IMG/VR virus record: IMGVR_UViG_3300034018_000158
Location: 1 to 31,305 of that record
From: a virus
Strand: one strand, 5' to 3'
DNA length: 31,305 nucleotides
Made by a program: the position numbers and the translations under genes. The stretch's first letter is position 1. The number at the start of each line of letters is the position of its first letter. The notes under the pieces are model-generated. The model did no database searches and was not told the DNA's origin. It saw only the letters and a list, made by a program, of their open reading frames with translations. Shown here piece after piece: positions 1 through 8,105 of the stretch.

Positions 1-87
1 GTCTTCTCCGTAGCATCGCAAAGACGTTACTTCTTCTTTGCAGGTGTGGCATTTAAAAATACCGTTAATAACTATATATTTAGACAT
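1..87 (-). CDS. Cys-rich (zinc-ribbon-like) small protein, 5' part only
   Basis: The gene runs off the left edge of the window and only its first 29 codons are visible. The start ATG overlaps the end of the recA-like gene by 8 bases in another frame (the stop of that gene is the TAA at 82-80), which fits the coupled style of this operon. The visible part begins MSKYIVINGIF and then has a CHTC knuckle followed eight residues later by another Cys. This looks like the first half of a zinc-binding ribbon, but the second metal-binding pair would lie outside the window. I do not recognise the family with certainty. Its place after recA suggests a role in DNA metabolism or regulation. Confidence 0.6.
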   Translation of the reverse strand, partial: MSKYIVINGIFKCHTCKEEVTSLRCYGED

Positions 88-1087
88 TAAGCTTACTTCT
101 AATTGATGTCTCTAGGTCTTTGTCTTCTTTTACCTTATTGACAAATCCATCCCTACCCTGGACCTTAGACCCGTCTGGGAGGATGTACCAGGCCCCAGAA
201 CGCTCTACAATCCCTAAAAGCTCTGCAGTGTCCACTAGGTCCCCAATGGCGTCTATACCGATTGTATCGCCTCTGAAGTAGAAGTCATATTCCCCAGCAT
301 CTCCTGGGGCAGAGGTCTTAGAGTTCTGGACTTCCCAGAGGACTCTCCTACCCAGCTTTTGCTCAATTAGCTTATCCCCAACCTTGATCTTTCCTTTGAT
401 AGCCTTAGAATCTGAGCTAGAAGAAAACAGCTTGACTATTGTAGAGGACATAAATTGAGTGGTCAAACCTCCTGTGGGAACGGACTGAGTGTACATAGCC
501 TGGATGTTGTTCCTAGCTTGAGAAATTGCAATTATCAAAGCTGGCTTTTCACGATTGTTGGCGTAGTTTAGCATCAGCCAAGCATGCTTTAGGTCTTTAG
601 ACTCTGCACCAATTTGTTTGGTCTGGTCTAAAGCCTTTAGCTCATCAGAATCTTTTTCAAAGTATACGGCTGGAAGGAGAGAGCTAATGCTATCAATAAC
701 AATAATGTCTACACCAGCATGAAGAAGTGCAACACCAACGTCTACCATATCGTTTATGCTTCTAGCTTCGGAATATATTAGTTTAGATGTGTCCACCCCA
801 AGCTTTTTTGCCCAATCTTCATCATAGGACATCTCTGCATCTACCCAAGCACAAAGCTTTCCTTCTTTCTGTGCCAAAGCAATTGTTTGCAAGCATAGCG
901 AAGACTTTGCACTAGACTTGCTTCCCCAAAGAAGAACCTGTCTACCATATGGAAAGCCACCACCCAGTGCTCTGTTAAGTCCAACGCTTGGGGTAGGTTG
1001 TAATTCTGTTTTAACACCTACTCCAGAACCAATTCTTTTTCTAATCTTTGGATCTAAAAGTGCAAAAGCTTCTTCTATAGTTGTCAT
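80..1087 (-). CDS. RecA-like recombinase
   Basis: This 335-residue protein has the RecA core ATPase layout: Walker A GSKSSAKSS at residues 55-63, the DAE of the catalytic glutamate region at 73-75, Walker B IIVIDSISSLLP around 128-139, and a RecA-type C-terminal end with GAWY-like sequence near 295. RecA proteins form filaments on single-stranded DNA and catalyse strand exchange. In phages they support recombination-dependent replication and repair. The P-loop is atypical because the glycine just before the catalytic lysine is Ala60 (codon GCA); T4 UvsX also lacks this glycine. Its ATG overlaps the stop of the MazG-like gene by one base (TAATG), with a GGAG about 11 bases upstream. It is shorter than bacterial RecA (about 350 residues) and has little of the acidic tail. 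Confidence 0.9.
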   Translation of the reverse strand: MTTIEEAFALLDPKIRKRIGSGVGVKTELQPTPSVGLNRALGGGFPYGRQVLLWGSKSSAKSSLCLQTIALAQKEGKLCAWVDAEMSYDEDWAKKLGVDTSKLIYSEARSINDMVDVGVALLHAGVDIIVIDSISSLLPAVYFEKDSDELKALDQTKQIGAESKDLKHAWLMLNYANNREKPALIIAISQARNNIQAMYTQSVPTGGLTTQFMSSTIVKLFSSSSDSKAIKGKIKVGDKLIEQKLGRRVLWEVQNSKTSAPGDAGEYDFYFRGDTIGIDAIGDLVDTAELLGIVERSGAWYILPDGSKVQGRDGFVNKVKEDKDLETSIRSKLNV

Positions 1088-1416
1088 TAAAACTTTACTC
1101 CATGTCTTTCTGGTCGTGACTTATTAAAACTAGTCTTGTTGTTTAGAGCTAGCTGTAGCTCTTGGTCGACATATCCATTATCCACCAATCCTTGGTATAA
1201 GTCAAGCGTTCTGATTATGATGTCTGCCATCTCATCAGCAACTTCTTGCTTTCCCTTATCTTTACGAATAGCTTCCATTACCTCTACCGTTTCTGACACA
1301 ATCATCATAAGCTGTTTAGTAATAAAGATATCGTCTACTTTGTCTGGCCAAAATCCTTTTTCCACTGCAGTGCTGTGGATATCTTTTGCCATAATGTCTA
1401 ATGAGTTATATATCAT
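1087..1416 (-). CDS. MazG-like nucleotide pyrophosphohydrolase
   Basis: This is a 109-residue all-alpha protein. It carries the metal-binding signature of the MazG / all-alpha NTP pyrophosphatase superfamily: ExxE motifs at residues 42-48 and an ExxD at 62-65, in a helix-rich stretch ending IIIRTLDLY. The C-terminus has a basic RPERHGVKF tail, common in small phage MazG-like proteins. Such enzymes hydrolyse NTPs or dNTPs to monophosphates and may clean the nucleotide pool or alter host (p)ppGpp signalling; the substrate here cannot be told from sequence. The start ATG lies inside the end of the polymerase gene (11-base overlap) and is served by a strong GGAGG, so the two are co-expressed. Confidence 0.8.
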   Translation of the reverse strand: MIYNSLDIMAKDIHSTAVEKGFWPDKVDDIFITKQLMMIVSETVEVMEAIRKDKGKQEVADEMADIIIRTLDLYQGLVDNGYVDQELQLALNNKTSFNKSRPERHGVKF

Positions 1417-4400
1417 TTACATCCTCCATAATTATTGTTCCGTCTTTTGTTTTTCCAAAAGAGAAGCTGTAGGCAGACCCCTCTTGAACCTTCATATAAG
1501 CCTTTGGAAAGGCCGTTGGAAAGACCGTTACCGAGTGCAGATTTCTAGAGCTGTCCGCAAGTGTTAGCGAAGCCATCTTCTTACCAGCCTTAGTAATTCT
1601 TGGCTTAAAGGAAACTACAAACATGTCGTCATCTTTGTAGGGTAACTGCTTGTATCCTAAGAATTTTACAAGGGCATTATTGGATTGTTTAATTTCATCC
1701 ACAGGGATAGCAGTAACAATCCTATTGTTATCGCATAAAAGAAGGTAGCTCCTACCAGCCTCAATAGTTGTTTGCTCTTCATCAAATATACCTACGCTTC
1801 CAGTCTTATCTAAGACTTCTACTCGTGACCACCCCTTGCCACGCTTGATAGACTTTACCATACCCATCAAAACAAACGCTCCCTTTTCTTCAAACTCCTC
1901 TATTGGATTAATAAAGGCATAGTAGTGAGAAGGAACTGTAATATTAAACTCTGGAAGGTTTAAGAACTCATAAAGATTTTCTTTGATTTCTTCTTCGTTT
2001 CTTGGATTGTCTTCAAAGGTAGCTGCACCAATTACCCTTAGAGCCTGAAGAGATCTAGTGTTTACTCCACTGCCCTTGGCAAGAGTAAACTCCTCTAGGT
2101 GCTTATAGCTCTTGAATGGTCTTTGAGAGATATACTTAGCAGCAATGTTATCAGAAATAAACTTAATAGCGGTTAGCCCAAAGCGAATTCCCTTGCCCTC
2201 GATTTTAAAGTCGGCATCCGAATCGTTAACATGAGGCAGCTTAATAGAGATTCCCATACGCTTAGCTTCAATCAGATACTCTGTTCTTGTGTCCTTATCT
2301 TTTTCATTCTTAAGAAGAGCAAACATAAACTCTAGTGGGTAGTAATACTTTAGCCATGCAGTCCAATATGATAGTGTGGAGTATGCGACAGCGTGAGACT
2401 TATTAAACGAGTATCCTGCGTGAGCTTCAAAGTCGTGCCAGAGATCTCTTGCAGAGTTGGGGGCCATAAGATTAGAGGCACCATTAATAAACTTATCCTT
2501 AAACTTGTCAAACTCTTTTGCATCTTTTTTCTTACCAATAATTTTACGAACCTGGTCAGCTTCTGCCATGGTCATTCCACCAAGTTCTGTACAGGCCTGC
2601 ATAACCTGCTCCTGATACAAAATACATCCGTATGTTTCTTGAGTAAAAGCCTTCATTACTTGGTGGTGGTAGCTAATGTTTTGCTTACCGTGCTTTCTAG
2701 CAATGTAGTCTTTGCCAATTGTGTTAGCAGCACCTGGACGAACCAGTGCATTAGATGCAGCAAGTTCTGCAAAATTCTTTACACCCATCTTTACAAGCAG
2801 GTTGGTATAGGGAGTGGCTTCACACTGAAAGACACCCTTAGTGTATCCAGAAGAAAGCATCTCATAAACTTTTTGGTCCTCCATATTTACAGAAAGTAGC
2901 TCTAGCTTTTTGCTATGTCTTTGCTCAATAATCTTTAGGGTGTCCTGAAGCACACTAAGAGTTTTTAGACCCAGAGCATCAATCTTAATTAAACCGATAC
3001 GCTCTGCCTCTGCCATGTCTACTGCAACTACTGGAATTCTTTCGTCTGACCCAGGAGACGATCTGGTTTCCATTGGGGCATACCTAAAGATTGGCTCTTT
3101 GGATGTTACTACTCCAGCTGCATGGATTCCCGTGCCACGAATTCTTCCACGTAGCTGCTCTCCATATCTCTCAATTTCTGGATATTTCTCACGGAACTCT
3201 GCGGTAGACTTTGATGTACAGTATTCATCCCATGTGTCTACAAGCTTCATAACCTTATTAACATCTGGCAATGGGATATTTAGAACACGAGCAATATCTC
3301 TTACAACACCCTTGTCTTTAAAGGATAGGAATGTTGCAATAGAGGCTACGTGCCTATACTGTCTTACAAGATAGTCTTTAACCTCTTCACGGCGGTTATC
3401 TTGGATATCTGTATCGATATCTGGGAAGTCATTACGTTCTGGATTGATAAATCGGAAGAACAGTAGTCCGTGTTTAATTGGGTCAATATCTGTAATGCCC
3501 AGGGCATAGCAGAGTAGTGAACCAGCAGAGGATCCACGACCTGGCCCTACCATAATGTCTTCCTTTTTTGCCCAAGCAATCATGCTACGAACAACGAGAA
3601 AGTATGGACCAAAGTTTTTATCTTTGATGATCTTTAACTCTTCATCAAGTCTTTCTAAGTATTCAGAATTTCCCTCAAAGCCTCTTTCCTTTAGGCCTTC
3701 TATGGCTAATGTTTTTAGCTCTTTGTCTGGGTCTTTGTACTGAACTGGCAAAAGGTTCAGATGGTCTTGAATGTTATAGTCTTCAATCTTATTCGCTATT
3801 TCAAGTGTATTATCATACATGTCATCTCTGTCGATGCCCTGAGCTTTCATGGCAGAACGCATCTCTTCGTTGGACAGCAAATGAATCTCAAACTTATTAA
3901 AACTCATCTGTCTATCTGCACCATACAGATAGTCCAGCCTGTCCATAAGGTTATCAAACTTTTTGGACTTGTCGTATGTAGCATCCTTTTCAACCTTATT
4001 AGAATAGGTATTAAGAATAAGCTTTAGCTCTTGGATTTCTTTTTGCTCTGGTCCAGAGTGGTGACAGTCTGGAGTTACTACAGGCTTGATATTAAATTCA
4101 TCTGCCAACTCTAGGATTGTTTTATTCATCTCTGGTGGATTATGTGGCATTACCTCAAGGTAATAGTCATCGCCAAAGGTATCTTTGCACCACTTAATGT
4201 GTGTCTTTGCAAAGGCTAGATTGCCTGCCTCAATTGCTTTAGCCAGAACTCCACTAAGACATCCAGAGGTAACAACAAGACCCTCTTTATACTGCTCTAA
4301 TACTTTCCAGTCAATCCTAGGCTTTTTGAAAAAGCCCTCTGTCCAAGCAATTTCGTTTAGCTTGTTTAGGTTTTCTAGACCCTTTGGGTTCTTGGCAAGA

Positions 4401-4684
4401 AGGACAATATGGTTATAAACAAGATCTAGTGGTCCTGTTCTTTCGTCTTTATCACGACGGTCAAAACGATCCTCCGTTATATATCCTTCTACGCCAAGTA
4501 TTGGCTTGATGTCTTTTTCTTTTGCAGCACGATACATTTCCCTGTGACCAGACAAAGAACCGTGGTCAGTGATTGCAATAGCGGACATCCCTAGTTCAGA
4601 CGCACGATCTACATACTCTTGTGGAGTTGCGATTCCATCAAAGAGTGAATAGTGCGTGTGAACGTGTAAGCCAACATACCCCAT
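1406..4684 (-). CDS. dnaE: DNA polymerase III alpha subunit (DnaE-type, family C)
   Basis: This is a 1,092-residue replicative polymerase. The N-terminal PHP domain starts HVHTHYS and retains residues at all nine usual metal-ligand positions: H7, H9, D16, H41, E66, H92, C142, D206 and H208. The palm has GPGRGSSAGS (380-389), PDIDTD with catalytic D424 and D426, and the third aspartate D569 in KID. After the fingers and helix-hairpin-helix region comes an OB-fold-like segment around 955-1010. Length is close to bacterial DnaE (about 1,160). It lies 13 bases after the ssDNA-binding gene, behind a weak AGTAGGT ribosome site. No epsilon exonuclease, clamp or clamp loader is visible, so proofreading may come from the PHP domain and host factors may supply processivity. 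No intein-like insertion is present. Confidence 0.95.
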   Translation of the reverse strand: MGYVGLHVHTHYSLFDGIATPQEYVDRASELGMSAIAITDHGSLSGHREMYRAAKEKDIKPILGVEGYITEDRFDRRDKDERTGPLDLVYNHIVLLAKNPKGLENLNKLNEIAWTEGFFKKPRIDWKVLEQYKEGLVVTSGCLSGVLAKAIEAGNLAFAKTHIKWCKDTFGDDYYLEVMPHNPPEMNKTILELADEFNIKPVVTPDCHHSGPEQKEIQELKLILNTYSNKVEKDATYDKSKKFDNLMDRLDYLYGADRQMSFNKFEIHLLSNEEMRSAMKAQGIDRDDMYDNTLEIANKIEDYNIQDHLNLLPVQYKDPDKELKTLAIEGLKERGFEGNSEYLERLDEELKIIKDKNFGPYFLVVRSMIAWAKKEDIMVGPGRGSSAGSLLCYALGITDIDPIKHGLLFFRFINPERNDFPDIDTDIQDNRREEVKDYLVRQYRHVASIATFLSFKDKGVVRDIARVLNIPLPDVNKVMKLVDTWDEYCTSKSTAEFREKYPEIERYGEQLRGRIRGTGIHAAGVVTSKEPIFRYAPMETRSSPGSDERIPVVAVDMAEAERIGLIKIDALGLKTLSVLQDTLKIIEQRHSKKLELLSVNMEDQKVYEMLSSGYTKGVFQCEATPYTNLLVKMGVKNFAELAASNALVRPGAANTIGKDYIARKHGKQNISYHHQVMKAFTQETYGCILYQEQVMQACTELGGMTMAEADQVRKIIGKKKDAKEFDKFKDKFINGASNLMAPNSARDLWHDFEAHAGYSFNKSHAVAYSTLSYWTAWLKYYYPLEFMFALLKNEKDKDTRTEYLIEAKRMGISIKLPHVNDSDADFKIEGKGIRFGLTAIKFISDNIAAKYISQRPFKSYKHLEEFTLAKGSGVNTRSLQALRVIGAATFEDNPRNEEEIKENLYEFLNLPEFNITVPSHYYAFINPIEEFEEKGAFVLMGMVKSIKRGKGWSRVEVLDKTGSVGIFDEEQTTIEAGRSYLLLCDNNRIVTAIPVDEIKQSNNALVKFLGYKQLPYKDDDMFVVSFKPRITKAGKKMASLTLADSSRNLHSVTVFPTAFPKAYMKVQEGSAYSFSFGKTKDGTIIMEDVNDI

Positions 4685-4697
4685 ATACTTTTACCTA

Positions 4698-5354
4698 CTA
4701 CCAATCAATATTGGTAGCTGATGTTGATGATGGTGTGTCAAAGCCTAGATAAAAGGCTTCTTGCTCTGCATATGGAACATTCCGTAGAGCTAGCTCTAGT
4801 GGGAATGCTTCTACTCCAGACCAGTTGTATGGCTCAGTATCTGGTCCAGATGGGAACAACGTGTAAGTTGTTTCTGTTCCCTGACCGCTACGCTTTAGCT
4901 TCCAACTTAGGTTTGAAATGCTTCCAGTCTCTAATGCATACTCACGAATTGTGTTGAATGCAGACTGCTTGCTGATACCCATAGACCAGATTGCAACATA
5001 CGGATCTTCGATTCCGTCGTCAACTAGGACGTTGCAGTAAAAACGAAGACGTGCCTTCCAGCCAGCCTTTGGATCTTTACGGTGCATCTCTTCTGCCCAG
5101 TCACGGCCTTCTGTTTCCATTGTGTCTACAGCCTTACGCTTGTAGTCCTTTGGATTTGTGTGTTCCTTTACTACAATTGCTAGACCACGCTTTGCATCAT
5201 AGTTTGACGAGTCTTCGTCTAGCTCTTCAATGAAGCGGATCTTTACAGCCTGTCCGTCAGCTAGCTTTAGCCAGCGAACTTTGCTGCCAGTTCCTTCGTA
5301 TTTCGGTTTGTCAAGCAGGGCGTTGATATCTTTTAGTCCCTTAGTTACGCTCAT
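4698..5354 (-). CDS. single-stranded DNA-binding protein (phage OB-fold type)
   Basis: This 218-residue protein sits between primase and polymerase, the usual place for a phage SSB. It starts MSVTKGLKDIN, has a lysine-rich segment, then a beta-rich core (RLRFYCNVLVDDG near 100, YVAIWSMG near 120) resembling phage gp32-like OB folds. The C-terminus is poor in basic residues and ends NIDW, loosely like the acidic-aromatic tip of bacterial SSB that docks partner proteins. It should coat the lagging-strand template and coordinate primase, helicase and polymerase. Its AGGAG six bases before ATG is among the strongest ribosome sites in the window, which fits a protein needed in large amounts. The family call rests on context and pattern, not on a diagnostic motif. 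Confidence 0.75.
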   Translation of the reverse strand: MSVTKGLKDINALLDKPKYEGTGSKVRWLKLADGQAVKIRFIEELDEDSSNYDAKRGLAIVVKEHTNPKDYKRKAVDTMETEGRDWAEEMHRKDPKAGWKARLRFYCNVLVDDGIEDPYVAIWSMGISKQSAFNTIREYALETGSISNLSWKLKRSGQGTETTYTLFPSGPDTEPYNWSGVEAFPLELALRNVPYAEQEAFYLGFDTPSSTSATNIDW

Positions 5355-5381
5355 GTTATTCTCCTATTTTATTTATTGTTT

Positions 5382-6326
5382 TTATTTTAGCATATTGGCA
5401 ATAGCGTTGTCAAACTTAAAGTCTAACGACTTTATGTCTTCGTCCGACATGTCACCAATGTCTTTGTATTTATTATCTAGTTGTATTACGGAAACACGAG
5501 AGCCAAGCTTTTCTAGTAGCCTGTTTTTCATGTTACCGCCTGCTTCATCATTGTCTGCAATAACAATAATGTTATTGAAGTATTTCTGAAGAAGTTCTAT
5601 TTGCATACCAGAGACGTTGGCCCCTAGAGTTGCGACTGCAGAAAGACCAACCTGATCTAGCCTAATTGCATCGAAAGAAGATTCTACCACATAAACCTGC
5701 TCTGCAGTTTTTACACGATTTATATTAAACAAAGTTTTGCTCTTAGGCAATCCTGGAGTATTCTTAAACTCTTTGCCCTCAATAGATCTTCCAACAAATC
5801 CTAAAAGCATTCCGTCTGGGGAGTGAACTGGAACGGTCACCATGTCAAAATTTTCTGAAAAGCCTAAGTTAAACTTTATCATAGATTCTTTATTAATTTT
5901 TCTACCATTAAAGTAGGTGGTAGCTCTCGGAGAATCCATAGCTTGCAAGTGAAGTTTTTTAACCTGCAGCTCATCGTAAGGAACATATTCCTGCTTGGTA
6001 TGTAGCTGCCTTGTCATCTCTTGTTCGAGATCTGTTTCTTGTTCCTTGCTTTTTATAAAACGAACTGACTCAAAGTATGTTCTTGTAGAAGTGAACATGA
6101 CAAACTCTACAAGGTCTGATATTTTATGACAAGAGAAGCAATAGAACATGCCACTCTTCTTGTCTATTTCCCCAGCTGGGCTACGATGATTGTTGTGAAA
6201 TGGGCAGAAGATTATAAAGTCGGAATCAACCTCAGACTGAACCTCTATACCCGATCCCGCAAGAACTCTTTTAATTTGCTCTTTTGTGTATAGATTACTT
6301 TTGTTCCGTCTAGTCCTATTATCCAC
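5382..6326 (-). CDS. DnaG-type primase
   Basis: This protein is 314 residues from a GTG start. It has a CHC2 zinc finger (C41, H44, C63, C66), an RNA-polymerase-domain-like core (TVPVHSPDGMLLGFVGR near 164-180) and a TOPRIM catalytic domain with E215 in VVESSFDA and D258/D260 in ADNDEAG. It makes RNA primers at the fork with the helicase encoded upstream. It lacks a long C-terminal helicase-binding domain. The start is odd: GTG at 6326 lies inside the preceding 108-residue gene (82-base overlap), and the nearest SD-like AGGA is about 14 bases away. No other ATG, GTG or TTG lies between the upstream in-frame stop at 6371 and the zinc finger. An A7 run just upstream would allow expression by -1 frameshift instead. 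Confidence 0.92.
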   Translation of the reverse strand: MDNRTRRNKSNLYTKEQIKRVLAGSGIEVQSEVDSDFIIFCPFHNNHRSPAGEIDKKSGMFYCFSCHKISDLVEFVMFTSTRTYFESVRFIKSKEQETDLEQEMTRQLHTKQEYVPYDELQVKKLHLQAMDSPRATTYFNGRKINKESMIKFNLGFSENFDMVTVPVHSPDGMLLGFVGRSIEGKEFKNTPGLPKSKTLFNINRVKTAEQVYVVESSFDAIRLDQVGLSAVATLGANVSGMQIELLQKYFNNIIVIADNDEAGGNMKNRLLEKLGSRVSVIQLDNKYKDIGDMSDEDIKSLDFKFDNAIANMLK

Positions 6327-6571
6327 TCTATTTTTTTCTTTCCTACGTATATTCCATATGTTGTTAATTTAAATTCAAAGATTTGTACTTCTTTATTATA
6401 CCGTATTGTGAAGTCTGGATCAATGTCTAGTCTTGGCACATACCCCAGAGTTTTCATCTCAATCAGTAATAGTTTTATGTATTCTATTTTTAGTCGTGCA
6501 ATTGCTGAGTCATCGTAGATGTTTCCATCTAAAGAAAAACTCTTAATCGGTTTATGGTGTAAATTGTCCAT
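6245..6571 (-). CDS. uncharacterised protein upstream of and overlapping primase
   Basis: This is a 108-residue protein of unknown function between helicase and primase. It is charged, with a helical first half (IEYIKLLLIEMKTLGY near 30-45) and a beta-like second half (FEFKLTTYGIYVGKKK). The last 27 codons overlap the start of primase in another frame. It has no Shine-Dalgarno; a TATAAT box ends five bases before its ATG, so it is probably made from a leaderless message. Codons 77-79 (AAG AAA AAA) contain most of an A7 run; a -1 slip there would continue directly into primase without meeting a stop. It may be a primase or helicase accessory factor, or the N-terminal part of a longer primase. 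No family is recognised. Confidence 0.65.
   Translation of the reverse strand: MDNLHHKPIKSFSLDGNIYDDSAIARLKIEYIKLLLIEMKTLGYVPRLDIDPDFTIRYNKEVQIFEFKLTTYGIYVGKKKIEWIIGLDGTKVIYTQKSKLKEFLRDRV
6331..6338 (-). other. A7 run, candidate -1 frameshift site into primase
   Basis: On the minus strand this reads G followed by seven A. In the frame of the 108-residue gene it is AAG AAA AAA ATA. A one-base backward slip of the lysyl-tRNA on AAA still pairs with AAA and moves the ribosome into the primase frame, which reads AAT AGA GTG with no stop. It is not a perfect X XXY YYZ heptamer, so this is a candidate only. Transcript slippage on A7 is an alternative. Confidence 0.35.
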
Positions 6572-6576
6572 AAACC

Positions 6577-6582
6577 ATTATA
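6577..6582 (-). promoter_or_regulatory. -10 box TATAAT of a probable leaderless promoter
   Basis: The 12-base gap between the helicase stop and the next ATG holds TATAAT, then GGTTT, then ATG. The distance puts the expected transcription start on or next to the start codon, and there is no ribosome-binding sequence. The same TATAAT-N5-ATG layout occurs before the gene starting at 9321. No clear -35 is seen. Confidence 0.5.
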
Positions 6583-6583
6583 A

Positions 6584-7804
6584 CTACTTATCTTCATAAT
6601 CTTTATACTTGTACCAGCCTTTATCGAAGTCTGCCTGAACCAGGAAGTCCCCCATAAATCCATTACGGTTCTTTCTAAAAACACACTCTAGGATATCACT
6701 ATTAGCTGCTCGCCCCATTGCTAGGACCCAGTCGGCATCGTAGGCAATCTGGCGTGACCAAGCTGTCTGACCCAGCGTAGGGACCGTATCAAGCTTTGTA
6801 ACATCGTCTGGTGTGGCAGAGGAGATAGCCATAATTGGAACTTCTTCTCCAATAGCCATAAGCTTTAGTTCACGAGAAAGGTTTTTCATTCGAACAGTTT
6901 CATTGTCTGACTTTTGGTTTGGGCTCATTAGTTGTAGGTAGTCGACGATAACAAAGTCTGGTTTATACTGATCTATCTTTCCACGAAGAACAGATGGAGT
7001 AATGTCTCCACCAGTATCATTGGATATAATATGAAACTCTGGCTTACCCTCAACGTTGACCTTGTGCCAACGTTTTAGGTCTTCGATATCTATTTCACCA
7101 TTGCTTATCTTGCGGTGTGACCAAAGTCCTTCGCCCATAATAGTGAATACACGGTTACGAACTTCTGTCTCTGACATCTCAAGGCTGATGACCATTGGGG
7201 ACTTGCCCTGCTTCCATGCCTGTACTGCAAAATAAAGTGATAGCCAAGACTTACCAATTCCTGGGTAGGCAAGGAATACGCCAAGCTGGCCTGGCATAAT
7301 TCCAGATGGAAGATAGTTGTCAAAACCTGGCAGTCCAGTTTTAATTCCAAGTATTCCCAATGCCTTTTGTTTTTGGACATTTTCAAAGTAGGCTACAGCA
7401 GAATCAATATCTGTAACATCAATGTCACGAATAACCGCTGTATTCTTTTTTAGCTCTGATGTCTTGGTGATTAGTTCTTCTAGAGCTTCTGGGCCCTTGC
7501 CTCCTTGTACGTCTGCAGCTGTTGTCATCAGAATATCTTTTAGACTAGAGTTAAGATACTCTGCCTGTAATTCTTCTAGGTGATGCTTTGTCGAACCTAC
7601 ATCTTCTGTAGTCGCAAAGTCTCTAAACTTTTCTATAACTAAGGTTGTTGGTGGAACAGATCCATTTATCTCAGAATACTTCCTGATAAACTGCCAAACA
7701 TCGGTATGGGTTCGTAGCAGGTTTTCTACATTTGCTTGTAGCAAAACGTGAACCTGCTTGTCTTTAAGAACTGCAGATATTAGTTTTGCTTCTACGTTAC
7801 TCAC
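6584..7804 (-). CDS. dnaB: replicative DNA helicase, DnaB-type
   Basis: This is a 406-residue RecA-fold hexameric helicase. A short DnaB N-terminal helical domain (residues 1-100) is followed by a linker and the ATPase core: Walker A AYPGIGKS at 179-186 (K185), catalytic Glu region SLEMSE near 207-211, and Walker B FVIVDYLQLMSP with D288. A downstream arginine-rich loop (FRKNRNG) fits the DnaB C-terminal region. It unwinds the fork 5' to 3' and recruits primase. The start is GTG, seven bases after AAGGAG, and overlaps the preceding gene by 8 bases. It is shorter than bacterial DnaB (about 470), mainly at the N-terminus, as often seen in phages. The gene directly upstream could be its loader. 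Confidence 0.95.
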   Translation of the reverse strand: MSNVEAKLISAVLKDKQVHVLLQANVENLLRTHTDVWQFIRKYSEINGSVPPTTLVIEKFRDFATTEDVGSTKHHLEELQAEYLNSSLKDILMTTAADVQGGKGPEALEELITKTSELKKNTAVIRDIDVTDIDSAVAYFENVQKQKALGILGIKTGLPGFDNYLPSGIMPGQLGVFLAYPGIGKSWLSLYFAVQAWKQGKSPMVISLEMSETEVRNRVFTIMGEGLWSHRKISNGEIDIEDLKRWHKVNVEGKPEFHIISNDTGGDITPSVLRGKIDQYKPDFVIVDYLQLMSPNQKSDNETVRMKNLSRELKLMAIGEEVPIMAISSATPDDVTKLDTVPTLGQTAWSRQIAYDADWVLAMGRAANSDILECVFRKNRNGFMGDFLVQADFDKGWYKYKDYEDK

Positions 7805-8105
7805 CTAGCCACTCCTTTGCTTGTTTTCTTCTTTCGGCACGTTCTCTTAAATCTTGCACTAGTCTTTCCCTAGAGGTTATGATAGTGTCTGCATAGTTTG
7901 CAAAATACTTCCAATTGGGATTTGGGCTTACCTCAAAGTAGTAGTCTAGCATATCATAGCAGACCTCTAGAGTAAAAGACTCTATCAAAGCATCTGCTGC
8001 CCATTGTTCTACATTTAGATTTACAATGGGATTTTCTTCATACCTGGCTTTGTGTAGCTTAGCATACCTGCTAAGTAAAGCCATTCGGTATTTACGATCA
8101 GCCAT
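7797..8105 (-). CDS. small helical protein, possible helicase loader/accessory
   Basis: This 102-residue protein is predicted to be largely alpha-helical. It is rich in Arg, Glu, Tyr and Trp (AKLHKARYEENP; a pattern of W and Y residues near 40-75) and has a basic C-terminus (ERAERRKQAKEWLGE). No family is recognised. It is coupled at both ends: its ATG overlaps the previous stop as TAATG, and it overlaps the helicase gene by 8 bases. Phage helicase loaders are often small, helical and encoded next to the helicase, so that role is a reasonable inference, but no loader motif or ATPase domain is present. It may also be a fork-binding accessory protein. Confidence 0.7.
   Translation of the reverse strand: MADRKYRMALLSRYAKLHKARYEENPIVNLNVEQWAADALIESFTLEVCYDMLDYYFEVSPNPNWKYFANYADTIITSRERLVQDLRERAERRKQAKEWLGE

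Noticed and set aside
1136-1567. Plus-strand open frame of 143 codons across the MazG/polymerase junction
   Set aside because: Lies opposite two well-supported genes; Ser/Ile/Cys-rich shadow product without motifs.
1406-4684. Intein or split in the polymerase
   Set aside because: Motif spacing (PHP, GPGRGSSAGS, PDIDTD, KID) is continuous and length is normal; no Cys/HN intein junctions.
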